A stretch of 64,000 nt of DNA, from positions 77,310 to 141,309 of the forward strand of contig JBKBKC010000012.1 of NCBI GenBank assembly GCA_046294265.1, in the 5' to 3' direction. The notes beneath the pieces are model-generated. The model had not been told where the DNA came from. It searched no databases and saw only the letters and a list, made by a program, of their open reading frames with translations. Position numbers and translations under genes: made by a program. Numbering within the stretch: the stretch's first letter is position 1; each line of letters begins with the position of its first letter. The DNA is from JBKBKC01 sp046294265 (GTDB taxonomy: Bacteria > Pseudomonadota > Alphaproteobacteria > Rhodobacterales > Rhodobacteraceae). Positions 42,389 through 50,795 of the stretch are shown here, one piece after another.

Positions 42389-43438
42389 TCAGCCGCGCAC
42401 CTGCTCCTCCATCCGCGATGCCAGCACGAACGGCACCTCGCGCGCCTTCAGGATCGGGCGCGCCACCTGTCGCGGCGGCATGGCCATGGTCAGCAATTCA
42501 GGAAACAGCGCGAGGATCTCTGCCCGCGCCTTCCGGTCGAACGACGACACCGTGCGCGCCGCGATGTGGAAACTTTCGGTTTCCAGCCATTCGGAGAACA
42601 GCACCTCGTGGTGGTCGAACAGAAGATGCACATAGGTCACGCCGCCATCGGGGTCAGGGCCCCGGTCCATCACCCGAACCCCCGCGACCGCGCCGACCAG
42701 CGACCGGGCCGGGGCGAGCGCCTCGGTCTCGTCAACCAGCATCTGCACGCGCGCGCCCCGTAGCAGGATGCGGTGGCAGGGCGAAACCATCAGGTCGCGC
42801 GCAGGCGCGCCGGGGCGCATGCACTGCGCGGGCAGCAGCACCGGAAACCATTCGGGCCGCGCCCTCAACTCGGCCGCCGACACCTGCCGCCGCCCGATCC
42901 AGCGCACCTTCTGCGCGCCGTGGTCCAGCGTCACGACCCGGTCGCCTACCGCCAGCGCCTCCACCGCCACATCGCCGCCGGGCGTCGTGATGAGGGTGCC
43001 CGCAGCAAAACAGGTCAGCACAAAGTCATCAAGGATCAGCGCCGAATTCACGCCGCCAAAGCCGAACCCGCCGCGGATTCGCAGGATCGGATCGTCGAAA
43101 TTCGAGGTGAAGGTCACGGTGACGATCTTGTCCTCGTCATTGTCCACGCTGGCAAAGGTCAGGAACTGGGTGCCGCTGGTGCCGATCAGTTCGATGTTCA
43201 GCCCGAAGCGGCCGTTGGGCGCCCCAAGCTCGATCATCCGAAAGCTGAGCGTGTAGGTCTTGCCCGCCTCAAGGGCCACCTGCTGTTGCAGCCGGTCGCC
43301 ATCCCGCACGTCATTGTTTCCGCGACCAAAGATCACCCGCTGGTTAGCGGCATCAAAGGTGGGGGCCGTGGGCCCGGCGCCAAAGACGGTCCAGCCGGTC
43401 AGGCCGTCGGAGAAATCTCCATTGGTGATCAGCGGCAT
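42389..43438 (-). CDS. Hint (hedgehog/intein) domain protein with N-terminal beta-sandwich
   Basis: A 349-residue protein. Residues 1-140 form a carbohydrate-binding-like beta sandwich (LITNGDFSDGLTGWTVFGAGPTAPTFD...RVIFGRGNNDVRDGDRLQQQV). At about 142 a Hint domain starts, CFAAGTLITTPGGDVAVEALAVGDRVVTLDHG, followed by SPCHRILL, the block with the auxiliary Cys-His. The segment ends VYVHLLFDHHEVLFSEWLETESF. The Met at 43438 has GGGAG six bases upstream, better than 43504. There is no classic signal peptide; Rhodobacterales Hint proteins are often exported by type I systems. Self-splicing or cleavage activity is unproven. Confidence 0.85.
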   Translation of the reverse strand: MPLITNGDFSDGLTGWTVFGAGPTAPTFDAANQRVIFGRGNNDVRDGDRLQQQVALEAGKTYTLSFRMIELGAPNGRFGLNIELIGTSGTQFLTFASVDNDEDKIVTVTFTSNFDDPILRIRGGFGFGGVNSALILDDFVLTCFAAGTLITTPGGDVAVEALAVGDRVVTLDHGAQKVRWIGRRQVSAAELRARPEWFPVLLPAQCMRPGAPARDLMVSPCHRILLRGARVQMLVDETEALAPARSLVGAVAGVRVMDRGPDPDGGVTYVHLLFDHHEVLFSEWLETESFHIAARTVSSFDRKARAEILALFPELLTMAMPPRQVARPILKAREVPFVLASRMEEQVRG

Positions 43439-43662
43439 GAGCCACTCCCAAGTGAAAGGGCCCCACGCCGTGCCGACACGTGGGGGCAGAGCCTTGAGGG
43501 TCATATGCGGCCTTCATCGGGCAGGACCGCGCAACCGGCAGGAACCGTAAAGCTTTCACAGGTTGCATGATTTTAAAATAAAACAATCTTGGGTTGAAAT
43601 CGCGCCGGCAGAAAACCGCCGCCGCACATGCCGCGCGGCGGCATCCGCCAAGGCTCACCCGA

Positions 43663-44118
43663 TCAGGTGATCGCCTCCAACCGCTCTTTCGACATGTCGC
43701 CCGGCACGATGGTCAACGGAATGGGCAGGCTGCCGGAACTGCGCGTCATCGCCGTGACCAGTGGCCCCGGCCCCGATTTCTCGGTCGCCGCCCCCAACAC
43801 CAGGATGCCGATCTGCGGATCCTCGCGCACCTGCGCCAGAATCTCGGTCACCGGATCACCCTCGCGGATCACCAGCGCGGGGTTCACCCCCTGCCTGTCG
43901 CGCATCCATTTGGCAAAGACCTCGAAATGCGCCTCGATCCGCTCGCGCGCCTCGGCGCGCATCAGGTCGGCCACGCCCATCCAGTGCTGGAATTCCTCGG
44001 GCGGCACGACCGACAGGATCACGACCCCCGCCCCGGTATGCGCGGCCCGAAGCGCCGCATAGCGCATCGCGTTCAGGCATTCGCGGCTGTCATCCAGCAC
44101 GACCAGAAACTTGCGCAT
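43663..44118 (-). CDS. Universal stress protein (UspA family)
   Basis: A 151-residue single Usp domain. It starts MRKFLVVLDDSRECLNAMRYAALRAA. The expected C-terminal nucleotide loop G-2x-G-9x-G(S/T) appears as LGAATEKSGPGPLVTAMTRSSGSLPIPLTIVPG, so ATP binding is plausible. It is a cytosolic stress-related protein; the specific role is unknown. It lies alone between the Hint gene and the aminotransferase, all on the minus strand. Confidence 0.9.
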   Translation of the reverse strand: MRKFLVVLDDSRECLNAMRYAALRAAHTGAGVVILSVVPPEEFQHWMGVADLMRAEARERIEAHFEVFAKWMRDRQGVNPALVIREGDPVTEILAQVREDPQIGILVLGAATEKSGPGPLVTAMTRSSGSLPIPLTIVPGDMSKERLEAIT

Positions 44119-44199
44119 TGCTCATCCCCCCGTCCGCGGGATCATGTCGCGCGGACGCTCCGCTGTCCAGCAGGTGCGCGGGGGTGCGCCTGCACCCCC

Positions 44200-45060
44200 T
44201 TACGCCGAATGCGCCCAGTCCCAATAGAGCGCACGGGCCTTTGCCGTCACCGGCCCCACCGGATAGGCCACATCCTCGAACCCCGTCACCGGCATGATCT
44301 TGGACAGGTTGCCGGTCGCGAACACCTCGTCCGCCGCGCGGACATCGTCGAAGGTCAGCACCGTCTCCACCACCTCCACGCCCGCCGCCCGCAGGTTCGC
44401 GATGTGGCGGGCCCGCGTGATCCCGGCCAGAAAGGTGCCGTTGGGAACGGGCGTCATCACCACGCCATCCGTCACCATGAAGATGTTTGCCGTGGCGGTT
44501 TCCGCCACATTCCCCAGCGCGTCCGCCACCAGCGCGTTGCCGAACCCCTTGGATTTCGCCTCCACCAGCATCCGCGCGTTGTTGGGATAAAGGCAGCCCG
44601 CCTTGGCGTTGCACACCGCATCCTCCAGCACCGGACGGCGGAACCGCGTGCGGCACAGCGTGGTCGAGGCCCCCTCGGGCGGCATCGGCACGGACTCGAG
44701 GCACACCGCAAAGCCGGTAATCCCGCGCTTGGGCTCGATCCCCAGTTCGGTGCCGTCGATGGCCCAATACATCGGGCGCAGATAGACCGCCGCATCCGCC
44801 GCAAACGCCTGCAGGCCCTCGTGGATGATCGCCATCATCTCGTCCGGCTCGACCGTCGGCGTGATCATCAGTGCCTCCGCCGACCGGTTCACCCGCGCGC
44901 AGTGCAAGGCGAGGTCCGGCGCCACCCCCTCGAACCACCGCGCACCGTCAAACACGCTCGACCCCTGCCACATGCCGTGATCGGCCGCGCGCATCACCGG
45001 CACATCGCCGTCATGCCAGCGCCCCTCGAAGAACGTGCGGATCACCGTGCCGAATGCCAT
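44200..45060 (-). CDS. ilvE: Branched-chain amino acid aminotransferase (class IV PLP)
   Basis: A 286-residue fold-type IV PLP enzyme that exchanges amino groups between branched-chain amino acids and 2-oxoglutarate. PLP lysine K153 lies in DAVCNAKAGCLYPNN. The phosphate-side segment is NVAETATANIFMV, and GTFLAGITRARHI carries the conserved Gly-Ile-Thr-Arg. The N-terminus FEGRWHDGDVPVMRAADHGMWQGSSVFDG is normal. The family also includes D-amino acid and 4-amino-4-deoxychorismate enzymes. Annotation as ilvE rests on overall similarity. The MATE gene lies ten bases upstream. Confidence 0.85.
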   Translation of the reverse strand: MAFGTVIRTFFEGRWHDGDVPVMRAADHGMWQGSSVFDGARWFEGVAPDLALHCARVNRSAEALMITPTVEPDEMMAIIHEGLQAFAADAAVYLRPMYWAIDGTELGIEPKRGITGFAVCLESVPMPPEGASTTLCRTRFRRPVLEDAVCNAKAGCLYPNNARMLVEAKSKGFGNALVADALGNVAETATANIFMVTDGVVMTPVPNGTFLAGITRARHIANLRAAGVEVVETVLTFDDVRAADEVFATGNLSKIMPVTGFEDVAYPVGPVTAKARALYWDWAHSA

Positions 45061-45070
45061 TGCCTTGCCC

Positions 45071-46408
45071 CTATTGCCCGCGTGTCGCCGCCCGGATCAC
45101 CGCGGGCCACATCGCCCCCATCGTCACCGCACGGGCGATGTTCAGAACCATCAACCCCGCCCAAAGGCCATGATTTCCGAACGCGGGCAAGAGCCAGACC
45201 AGCGCGCCCGCATAAACCGCCACCGACCAGAGCATCGCCCGCCGCATCTCGCGCGTCAGCGTGGCGCCGATGAACACCCCGTCCAGCATCCAGCTCGCCA
45301 GCCCCACCAGCGGCGCGGCCACCAGCCAGGGCAGATAGACCCGCGCCTCGGCCCGCACCTCGGGGGCCGTGGCCATCAGGTCGATGATCGCGGGACCGAA
45401 CGCCAGAAACGCCCCGCACAGCAGCACCGTCCCGCCGAAAGCCCAGACCGAGGCCATCCACGCCCCCCGCCGCGCCATCGCCACCGACCGCGCGCCCACC
45501 GCCTGCCCCACCAGCGCCTCGGCCGCAAAGGCAAAACCGTCCAGCGCATAGGCCGCCACCTCGAGGAACTGCAACAGCACCTGATTGGCCGCCAGCGTCA
45601 CATCCCCCATCCCGGCCCCGAGAAAGATGAAGGTGGTGAACGACCCCTGCAGCAGCACCGACCGGATCATGATGTCGGTGTTCACCCCGGCCATCCGCTG
45701 CAGAGCTGCGCGATCCCTCACCCGCACCCAGGCCGCGCCGAACACGGCACCGAACGCATCGCGGCAGAACCACAGGCCAAGGCCCAGCCCCGACCATTCC
45801 GCGATCAGCGTGGCCACCGCCACGCCGGGCACGCCCCAGCCAAGCCCCAGCACGAACCACAGGTCCAGCGCGATGTTCAGCCCGTTCATCCAGACCTGCA
45901 GCACGAACACTGCCCGCGTCCGCTCCAGCGCGATCAGCCAGCCGGTGACGGCATACAATCCGATGGTCGCGGGCGCGCCCCAGATGCGGATCGCCAGATA
46001 CTGCCGCGCCAGCCCCTCGACCTCATCGCTCGCCGGGGCCACCTGGAACGCGGCCCACATGATCGGCCCCTGCAAGGCAACCAGCAGCACCCCCGCCGCC
46101 GCCCCGATCAGCAGCGCGCGATACAGCACCGCCGACCGCTCCGCCGCGTCCCCCGCCCCATGCGCCTGCGCGGCCAGACCGCTGGTGCCCATCCGCAGGA
46201 ACCCGAAGATCCAGTAGAAGGACGCGAGCACGATGGCCCCCACCCCCACCGCGCCGATGGGGGCGGCCAGGCCCATCTGCCCCACCACGCCGGTATCCAC
46301 CGCGCCCAGCAAGGGCACCGTGGCGTTCGACAGCACGATGGGCAGTGCAATCCGCAGCACGCGGCCATGGGTGACCGCCGCGCCCCCCGGCAGGCTTGCG
46401 GCGGTCAT
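45071..46408 (-). CDS. MATE family efflux transporter
   Basis: A 445-residue inner-membrane protein with about twelve helices in two bundles. The first begins VLRIALPIVLSNATVPLLGAVDTGVVGQMG and the second near VNTDIMIRSVLLQGSFTTFIF, both characteristic of DinF/NorM-type MATE proteins. These exchange sodium or protons for organic cations or other small molecules. It overlaps the upstream hotdog thioesterase by four bases (ATGA) and is followed by ilvE. No regulator is adjacent. Confidence 0.92.
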   Translation of the reverse strand: MTAASLPGGAAVTHGRVLRIALPIVLSNATVPLLGAVDTGVVGQMGLAAPIGAVGVGAIVLASFYWIFGFLRMGTSGLAAQAHGAGDAAERSAVLYRALLIGAAAGVLLVALQGPIMWAAFQVAPASDEVEGLARQYLAIRIWGAPATIGLYAVTGWLIALERTRAVFVLQVWMNGLNIALDLWFVLGLGWGVPGVAVATLIAEWSGLGLGLWFCRDAFGAVFGAAWVRVRDRAALQRMAGVNTDIMIRSVLLQGSFTTFIFLGAGMGDVTLAANQVLLQFLEVAAYALDGFAFAAEALVGQAVGARSVAMARRGAWMASVWAFGGTVLLCGAFLAFGPAIIDLMATAPEVRAEARVYLPWLVAAPLVGLASWMLDGVFIGATLTREMRRAMLWSVAVYAGALVWLLPAFGNHGLWAGLMVLNIARAVTMGAMWPAVIRAATRGQ

Positions 46409-46923
46409 CCCCCCTCGTCCGGCCGCTCCGGCATCACGAAATGCCCGGTGCCTTGGGCAAACATCCGCGCGCGGTTGTCCTGCCAGGCCTCGACATGCAC
46501 GCTCGCATAGCGCCGCCCCGACCGGTTCACCCGCGCCCGCGCATAGGCGTCACGCGGCAGGCCGGATCGCAGGTAATCCACCGTGAAATCAATCGTCTTG
46601 GGCAAGCGCGGCAAATGCGCGGGCGCAATCGACGCCGGATCCAGCCGCCCCTGCTCCATCTCTTCCCACAGGATCGACCAGGACAATTCGATGATCGCCG
46701 TCACCTCCAGAAACGCCGCCGTCACCCCGCCATGCAGAGCCGGGATCAAGGGGTTGCCGATCAACTCGTCCCGGTAGGGCAGCACGGCCGTCAGCTCATC
46801 CCCCCGCCGGTCGAAGGTGATGCCAAGATACTGGATGTAGGGCACCCCCGCCACCAGCGCCCGAAGCGCGCCATCGCGGCGCTGCTTGACCACCTGCACA
46901 GGCTCGGGCCGCGCGCGCTTCAT
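46405..46923 (-). CDS. PaaI-type hotdog thioesterase (first of a pair)
   Basis: A 172-residue hotdog-fold protein of the acyl-CoA thioesterase group. The fold's ligand segment IPALHGGVTAAFLEVTAIIEL contains the HGG turn that places the catalytic side chain. The following IDFTVDYLRSGLPRDAYARARVNRSGRRYASVHVEAW is typical PaaI/YbgC strand order. The substrate is unknown. It overlaps its paralogue upstream (ATGA) and the MATE gene downstream, so three genes are coupled. Confidence 0.85.
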   Translation of the reverse strand: MKRARPEPVQVVKQRRDGALRALVAGVPYIQYLGITFDRRGDELTAVLPYRDELIGNPLIPALHGGVTAAFLEVTAIIELSWSILWEEMEQGRLDPASIAPAHLPRLPKTIDFTVDYLRSGLPRDAYARARVNRSGRRYASVHVEAWQDNRARMFAQGTGHFVMPERPDEGG

Positions 46924-47357
46924 GGCCGTGACCCCTCGACCGTAAAGGCCCCCGTGGCCCCTGCCACGGGGCGCCCCTCATCCTCATCCGTCGCCGTGAC
47001 CCGCACAAAGGCCACCGACCGCGTGACGTGATAGCACTCCGCCCGCGCCGTGATCCGCTGCCCCGGCGTCGCGGGCCGCATGTAGTCGATGCGCAGGTCC
47101 AGCGTCGCGGTCCCCCCCGGCTGCGACGGATGACACATCACCGCCGCCCCCGACGCCGTGTCCATCAGCGCCGACACCGCCCCGCCATGAATCACCCCCG
47201 TCGCCGGATCGCCCACGAATCGCGTGTCATAGGGCATCGACACCACCGCCATCCCGGCCCCGATCCGGTCCACCTGCATCCCCAGCGCGCGGGAATGCGG
47301 GATCGCCTCGATGAACTGGCGCGCGATGCGCTCGATTTCGGTCGCTGGATCGGACAT
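46920..47357 (-). CDS. PaaI-type hotdog thioesterase (second of a pair)
   Basis: A 145-residue hotdog protein starting MSDPATEIERIARQFIEAIPHSRALGMQVDRIG. The active-site turn is GVIHGGAVSALMDTASGAAVM, followed by ATLDLRIDYMRPATPGQRITARAECYHVTRSVAFVRVTA. It is more canonical than its neighbour. The first Met of the domain is at 47357; a Met at 47381 could add eight residues. It likely hydrolyses a CoA thioester (aryl or acyl). It is divergent from a MerR gene that heads toward the beta-oxidation cluster. Confidence 0.86.
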   Translation of the reverse strand: MSDPATEIERIARQFIEAIPHSRALGMQVDRIGAGMAVVSMPYDTRFVGDPATGVIHGGAVSALMDTASGAAVMCHPSQPGGTATLDLRIDYMRPATPGQRITARAECYHVTRSVAFVRVTATDEDEGRPVAGATGAFTVEGSRP

Positions 47358-47473
47358 GGCTGGCCCCCGGTTTGCCGCCATGATCCCCAATCTGCCGCCG
47401 CCCGCAACCCCCACAACCGGCATCGTTGCCACGCGCCCCGCCTGCGCTTAGCCTTGCCGCATGGAGGACCGCC

Positions 47474-47851
47474 ATGCCTGACACCCGCCTCAGCTTCAAG
47501 GAGATGTGCGCCCGGTTCGACGTGACCCCGCGCACCCTGCGATATTATGAGTATATCGAGCTTCTGTCGCCCGAAAAAGACGGCAGGGCAAGGTATTACG
47601 GCCCGCGCGAGGTGGCGCGCATGACCCTGATCCTGCGCGGGCGCCGTTTCGGGTTCTCGCTGGAGGAGATTCGCCAGTGGCTCCTGATCTACGGCAAGAA
47701 GGGCGAGAAACCGCAGCTTCAGGCCTGGATCGACCTCGCCGACCGCCAGTTGGCCGAGCTTGACCGCCAGCGGCACGACCTCGACACCACCATCGCCGAC
47801 CTCGCCGCCCTGCGCGATACCGCCCGGACAGAGCTGGACCGAACCCCCTGA
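47474..47851 (+). CDS. MerR-family regulator, paralogue 1
   Basis: A 125-residue MerR protein. The winged HTH is LSFKEMCARFDVTPRTLRYYEYIELLSPEKDGRARYYGPREVARMTLILRGRRFGFSLEEIRQWL, followed by a coiled-coil helix. It has no metal-binding Cys, so it senses something else. The strong GGAGG site at 47463-47467 fixes the start at 47474. It is 45 per cent or so alike, by eye, to the next gene, with the same spacing. Such Cys-less MerR pairs next to acyl-CoA dehydrogenase genes suggest control of fatty or branched-chain acid degradation. Confidence 0.86.
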   Translation: MPDTRLSFKEMCARFDVTPRTLRYYEYIELLSPEKDGRARYYGPREVARMTLILRGRRFGFSLEEIRQWLLIYGKKGEKPQLQAWIDLADRQLAELDRQRHDLDTTIADLAALRDTARTELDRTP

Positions 47852-47908
47852 TCCGCGCGGCCCCGGCGGTTTCGCCAAGACAACCCTGCGTCACTCGCGA
47901 TGCTGACG

Positions 47909-47936
47909 TGACGTTCCGTTTACGCGAACGTCAAGG
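47909..47936. promoter_or_regulatory. Candidate MerR-family (LiuR-like) operator
   Basis: The region upstream of the second MerR gene has the dyad TGACGTT-N11-AACGTCA (47909-47915 and 47927-47933). It also holds GTTTACGCGAACGTCAAGG at 47918-47936. The latter resembles the ACGT-centred sites recalled for LiuR-type MerR regulators of acyl-CoA catabolism. Autoregulation by either MerR protein is likely, but no binding is shown. Confidence 0.5.
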
Positions 47937-48029
47937 CATCTGGTAAGACGGAACCACGACGCGCATCTGCCGTTAGGTAAGGCACGGTCACTGAGGCCGT
48001 CACCCGGGGTAGAGAGTGCGAGAGAGACC

Positions 48030-48422
48030 ATGACGAACGACCTGATGACCATCCGTGACATGTGCGACGCCTTTCAGGTGACCCCGCGCACGCTGCGGTT
48101 CTACGAACAGAAGGAACTGCTGTTCCCGCTGCGCGAAGGCCAGAAACGGCTTTACTCCCGTCGCGACCGCGGCCGGCTGAAGCTGATCCTGCGCGGCAAG
48201 CGGTTCGGCTTTTCGCTGGAGGATATCCGCCAGCTTCTGGACATGTACGAACGCGACGGCGGCGAGGCGCAGCTGGCGCGCACCTACGAGATCGCCAAGG
48301 GCCGCCTGGCCGAGATGGAGGCGCAGCGCGCCGAACTGGACGAGGCGATCGCCGAACTGAAGGTCGAGATGGCCAAGGGCGCCCAGATGCTGGCCGCCAC
48401 CCGCCGCGCGGCCGCCGAATGA
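48030..48422 (+). CDS. MerR-family regulator, paralogue 2 (acyl-CoA catabolism)
   Basis: A 130-residue MerR protein with HTH MTIRDMCDAFQVTPRTLRFYEQKELLFPLREGQKRLYSRRDRGRLKLILRGKRFGFSLEDIRQLL and a C-terminal dimer helix, again without metal-binding Cys. It lies 45 bases upstream of an acyl-CoA dehydrogenase gene on the same strand. It is the probable regulator of the beta-oxidation cluster from 48468 to 56332. A 178-base gap with an ACGT dyad precedes it. Ligand unknown; a CoA thioester is a reasonable guess. Confidence 0.88.
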   Translation: MTNDLMTIRDMCDAFQVTPRTLRFYEQKELLFPLREGQKRLYSRRDRGRLKLILRGKRFGFSLEDIRQLLDMYERDGGEAQLARTYEIAKGRLAEMEAQRAELDEAIAELKVEMAKGAQMLAATRRAAAE

Positions 48423-48467
48423 ACTGACGGGCCGCAGGGCCCCCGAGATACGACAGGGAGAGACAAC

Positions 48468-50243
48468 ATGCCGATCTACACCGCCCCCGTGAAGGACATG
48501 CAGTTCCTGCTGCACAATGTGCTCAAGGTCTCCGTCTCCGGCGTGCCGGGCTACGAGGATCTTGACGAAGGCTTCACCGGCGCGGTGTTCGAAGAGGCGG
48601 GCAAGGTCGCCTCCGAGGTTCTCGCCCCCCTCAACGCCGTGGGCGACCGCGAGGGCTGCCGCCTGGAAAACGGCGTCGTGCGCACGCCGACCGGGTTCGA
48701 CAAGGCGTTCGCCGCCATGAAAGAGGGTGGCTGGACCGCGCTGGACTGCGATCCCGAATACGGCGGCCAGGGCCTGCCCTACATCATGGGCACGGCCGTG
48801 GGCGAGATGTTCGTCTCGGCCAACATGGCCTTCAACATGTATCAGGGCCTGACCCACGGCGCCTATTCCGCGATCCACGTCCATGGCTCGGCGGAGCAAA
48901 AGGCGACATACCTGCCCAAGATGGTGTCCTGCGACTGGACCGGCACGATGAACCTGACCGAACCCCATTGCGGCACCGACCTCGGCCTGATGCGCACCAA
49001 GGCAGAACCGCAGGAGGACGGCAGCTACCGGATAACGGGCCAGAAGATCTTCATCTCCGCCGGCGAACATGACCTTGCGGACAACATCATCCACCTCGTG
49101 CTCGCCAAGGCCCCCGGCGGCGGCGAGGGCACGCGCGGCATCTCGCTCTTCATCGTGCCGAAGTTCCTGGTGAACGAAGATGGCACGCTTGGTGCCCGCA
49201 ACGCGGTATCGGTCGGCAAGATCGAGGAAAAGATGGGCATCCACGGCAACGCCACCTGCGTGATGAACTACGATGGCGCGACCGGCTGGCTCCTCGGCGA
49301 CCTGCACAAGGGGATGCGGGCCATGTTCACCATGATGAACGAGGCGCGGCTGGGCGTGGGCCTGCAGGGCTATGCCCAGGCCGAGGCCGCCTACCAGAAC
49401 GCGCTGGCCTATGCGAAGGACCGCCTGCAGGGCCGCGCCGTCACCGGCGCCGAAAACCCCCAGGGCCCCGCCGACCCCCTGATCGTGCACCCCGACATCC
49501 GCCGCAACCTGATGGAGCAGAAAAGCTTTGTCGAAGGTGCGCGCGCCCTGACCTTCTGGGGCGCCCACCTGATCGACCGCTCGACCCGCATGGGCGACGC
49601 CGAGGCCGAGGGTCTGATCAGCCTGATGATCCCGGTCATCAAGGGCTTTCAGACCGACAAGGGCTTTGACATGGCGGTGGCGGCCCAGCAGGTCTTCGGC
49701 GGCCATGGCTATATCGAGGAATGGGGCATGAGCCAGTTCGCCCGCGACGCCCGCATCGCCATGATCTACGAAGGGGCCAACGGCGTGCAGGCGCTCGACC
49801 TTGTGGGCCGCAAACTCGCGCAGGACGGCGGCAAGCACGTCATGGCCTTCTTCGAGATGGTCAAGGCAGAGTGCAAGTCGCATGAGGGCGACGACCGGAT
49901 GAAGGGCTTTGTGGAGCCGCTGAAGCTTGCCTCGAAGCAGCTTCAGCAGGCCGCCATGTTCTTCATGCAGTCGGGAATGAAGAACCCCAATGCGGCGCTG
50001 TCAGGCTCCTACGATTTCATGCACCTCATGGGTCATGTCTGCCTCGGCCTGATGTGGACACGGATGGCGAAGGCCGCGATGGACGCGCTGGACGCGGGTA
50101 CCGCCGACCGCGATTTCTACGAGGCCAAGATCGCCACCGGCCGCTTCTACATGGCCCGCCAACTCCCCGCCTGCGGGATGCATCTGGCGCGAATCGAGAG
50201 CGGGGCCGAACCGGTCATGGCGCTCGCGGCCGCATCGTTCTAG
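48468..50243 (+). CDS. Acyl-CoA dehydrogenase (long form, DmdC/FadE-like)
   Basis: A 591-residue flavoprotein that oxidises an acyl-CoA to 2-enoyl-CoA. The N-terminal extension MPIYTAPVKDMQFLLHNVL, the FAD/substrate segments TMNLTEPHCGTDLGLMRTKAEP and KIFISAGEHDL, and MIYEGANGVQALDLVGRK with catalytic base E435 are visible. An extra C-terminal domain follows (about 470-590). Length and the position of E435 fit the 3-methylmercaptopropionyl-CoA dehydrogenase (DmdC) group from memory, but the FadJ/thiolase context suggests ordinary fatty acids. The substrate is open. AGGGAGAGACAAC precedes the ATG. Confidence 0.9.
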   Translation: MPIYTAPVKDMQFLLHNVLKVSVSGVPGYEDLDEGFTGAVFEEAGKVASEVLAPLNAVGDREGCRLENGVVRTPTGFDKAFAAMKEGGWTALDCDPEYGGQGLPYIMGTAVGEMFVSANMAFNMYQGLTHGAYSAIHVHGSAEQKATYLPKMVSCDWTGTMNLTEPHCGTDLGLMRTKAEPQEDGSYRITGQKIFISAGEHDLADNIIHLVLAKAPGGGEGTRGISLFIVPKFLVNEDGTLGARNAVSVGKIEEKMGIHGNATCVMNYDGATGWLLGDLHKGMRAMFTMMNEARLGVGLQGYAQAEAAYQNALAYAKDRLQGRAVTGAENPQGPADPLIVHPDIRRNLMEQKSFVEGARALTFWGAHLIDRSTRMGDAEAEGLISLMIPVIKGFQTDKGFDMAVAAQQVFGGHGYIEEWGMSQFARDARIAMIYEGANGVQALDLVGRKLAQDGGKHVMAFFEMVKAECKSHEGDDRMKGFVEPLKLASKQLQQAAMFFMQSGMKNPNAALSGSYDFMHLMGHVCLGLMWTRMAKAAMDALDAGTADRDFYEAKIATGRFYMARQLPACGMHLARIESGAEPVMALAAASF

Positions 50244-50309
50244 GCTGAGGGGCAAAAAGACGGAACCTTGCAGAAAGGTTCCGTCCACCCGGTCCAACGC
50301 GAGGTGACC

Positions 50310-50522
50310 ATGCCGAAGAGGTTCCGCCTGACCCGCCGCTTTCCGGTCGCCATGACCGAGGACGGATACCGTCGCCTGCGGCGGTTCGCGGCGGAAGCGG
50401 GGCTGGACGAGGGCGAAGCACTGTCGTTCCTTTTCGAGCATTTCGACAGCGTGACCGACAAGGACAACCTCACCCATCGGATGCGGTTGTTCAATGCGGA
50501 GCTAGAGCGGCGCAAGGATTGA
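50310..50522 (+). CDS. Small conserved Rhodobacterales protein
   Basis: A 70-residue basic helical protein starting MPKRFRLTRRFPVAMTEDGYRRLRRFAAEAGLDEGEALSFLFEHFDSV. The pattern resembles a ribbon-helix-helix: a beta strand of about eight residues followed by two helices. I cannot confirm DNA binding. I recall near-identical small proteins in related genomes. GAGGTG is placed four bases before the ATG at 50310; the frame from 50268 is longer but lacks a site. It sits between the acyl-CoA dehydrogenase and GST genes and is followed by a weak hairpin. Function unknown. Confidence 0.75.
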   Translation: MPKRFRLTRRFPVAMTEDGYRRLRRFAAEAGLDEGEALSFLFEHFDSVTDKDNLTHRMRLFNAELERRKD

Positions 50523-50526
50523 ACCG

Positions 50527-50547
50527 CGCCGCGGGGAGGCGGCGTTT
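50527..50547 (+). terminator. Weak hairpin after the small protein gene
   Basis: CGCCGC (50527-50532) pairs with GCGGCG (50539-50544) across a six-base loop and is followed by TTTC. A run of six T occurs only ten bases later (50554-50559). It may attenuate transcription but is a poor intrinsic terminator. The rest of the 273-base gap to 50796 holds a CAAATA-type element and no gene. Confidence 0.4.
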
Positions 50548-50718
50548 CATGGGTTTTTTGGACAAAGAAGAGAACGGCAAAGTCAGTCCCGATCCGGCGG
50601 CCGTGGCCGAATGACGCTATCGTACTCGCGGATCGGGACGTCCTCTCCTTTGGCGGTCATCGGCACCCCTGCCTGTACCGCAAGATCAGAATGGCGGGAG
50701 TTGGTTAACACTTCGTTC

Positions 50719-50770
50719 CTCTTCTTTGAAAAAATACCCCACGGGGGTGCGGGGGTGTGAAACCCCCGCT
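50719..50770 (+). repeat. AAATACCCC intergenic element with hairpin
   Basis: The leader TCTTCTTTGAAAAAATACCC is followed by CACGGGGGT and the stem GCGGGGGT/AACCCCCGC (50748-50769). It belongs to the same family as 5250 and 35358 and lies just before the GST gene on the same strand. Confidence 0.65.
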
Positions 50771-50795
50771 GCCGACAGAAAGGCCAGGCGACCGG

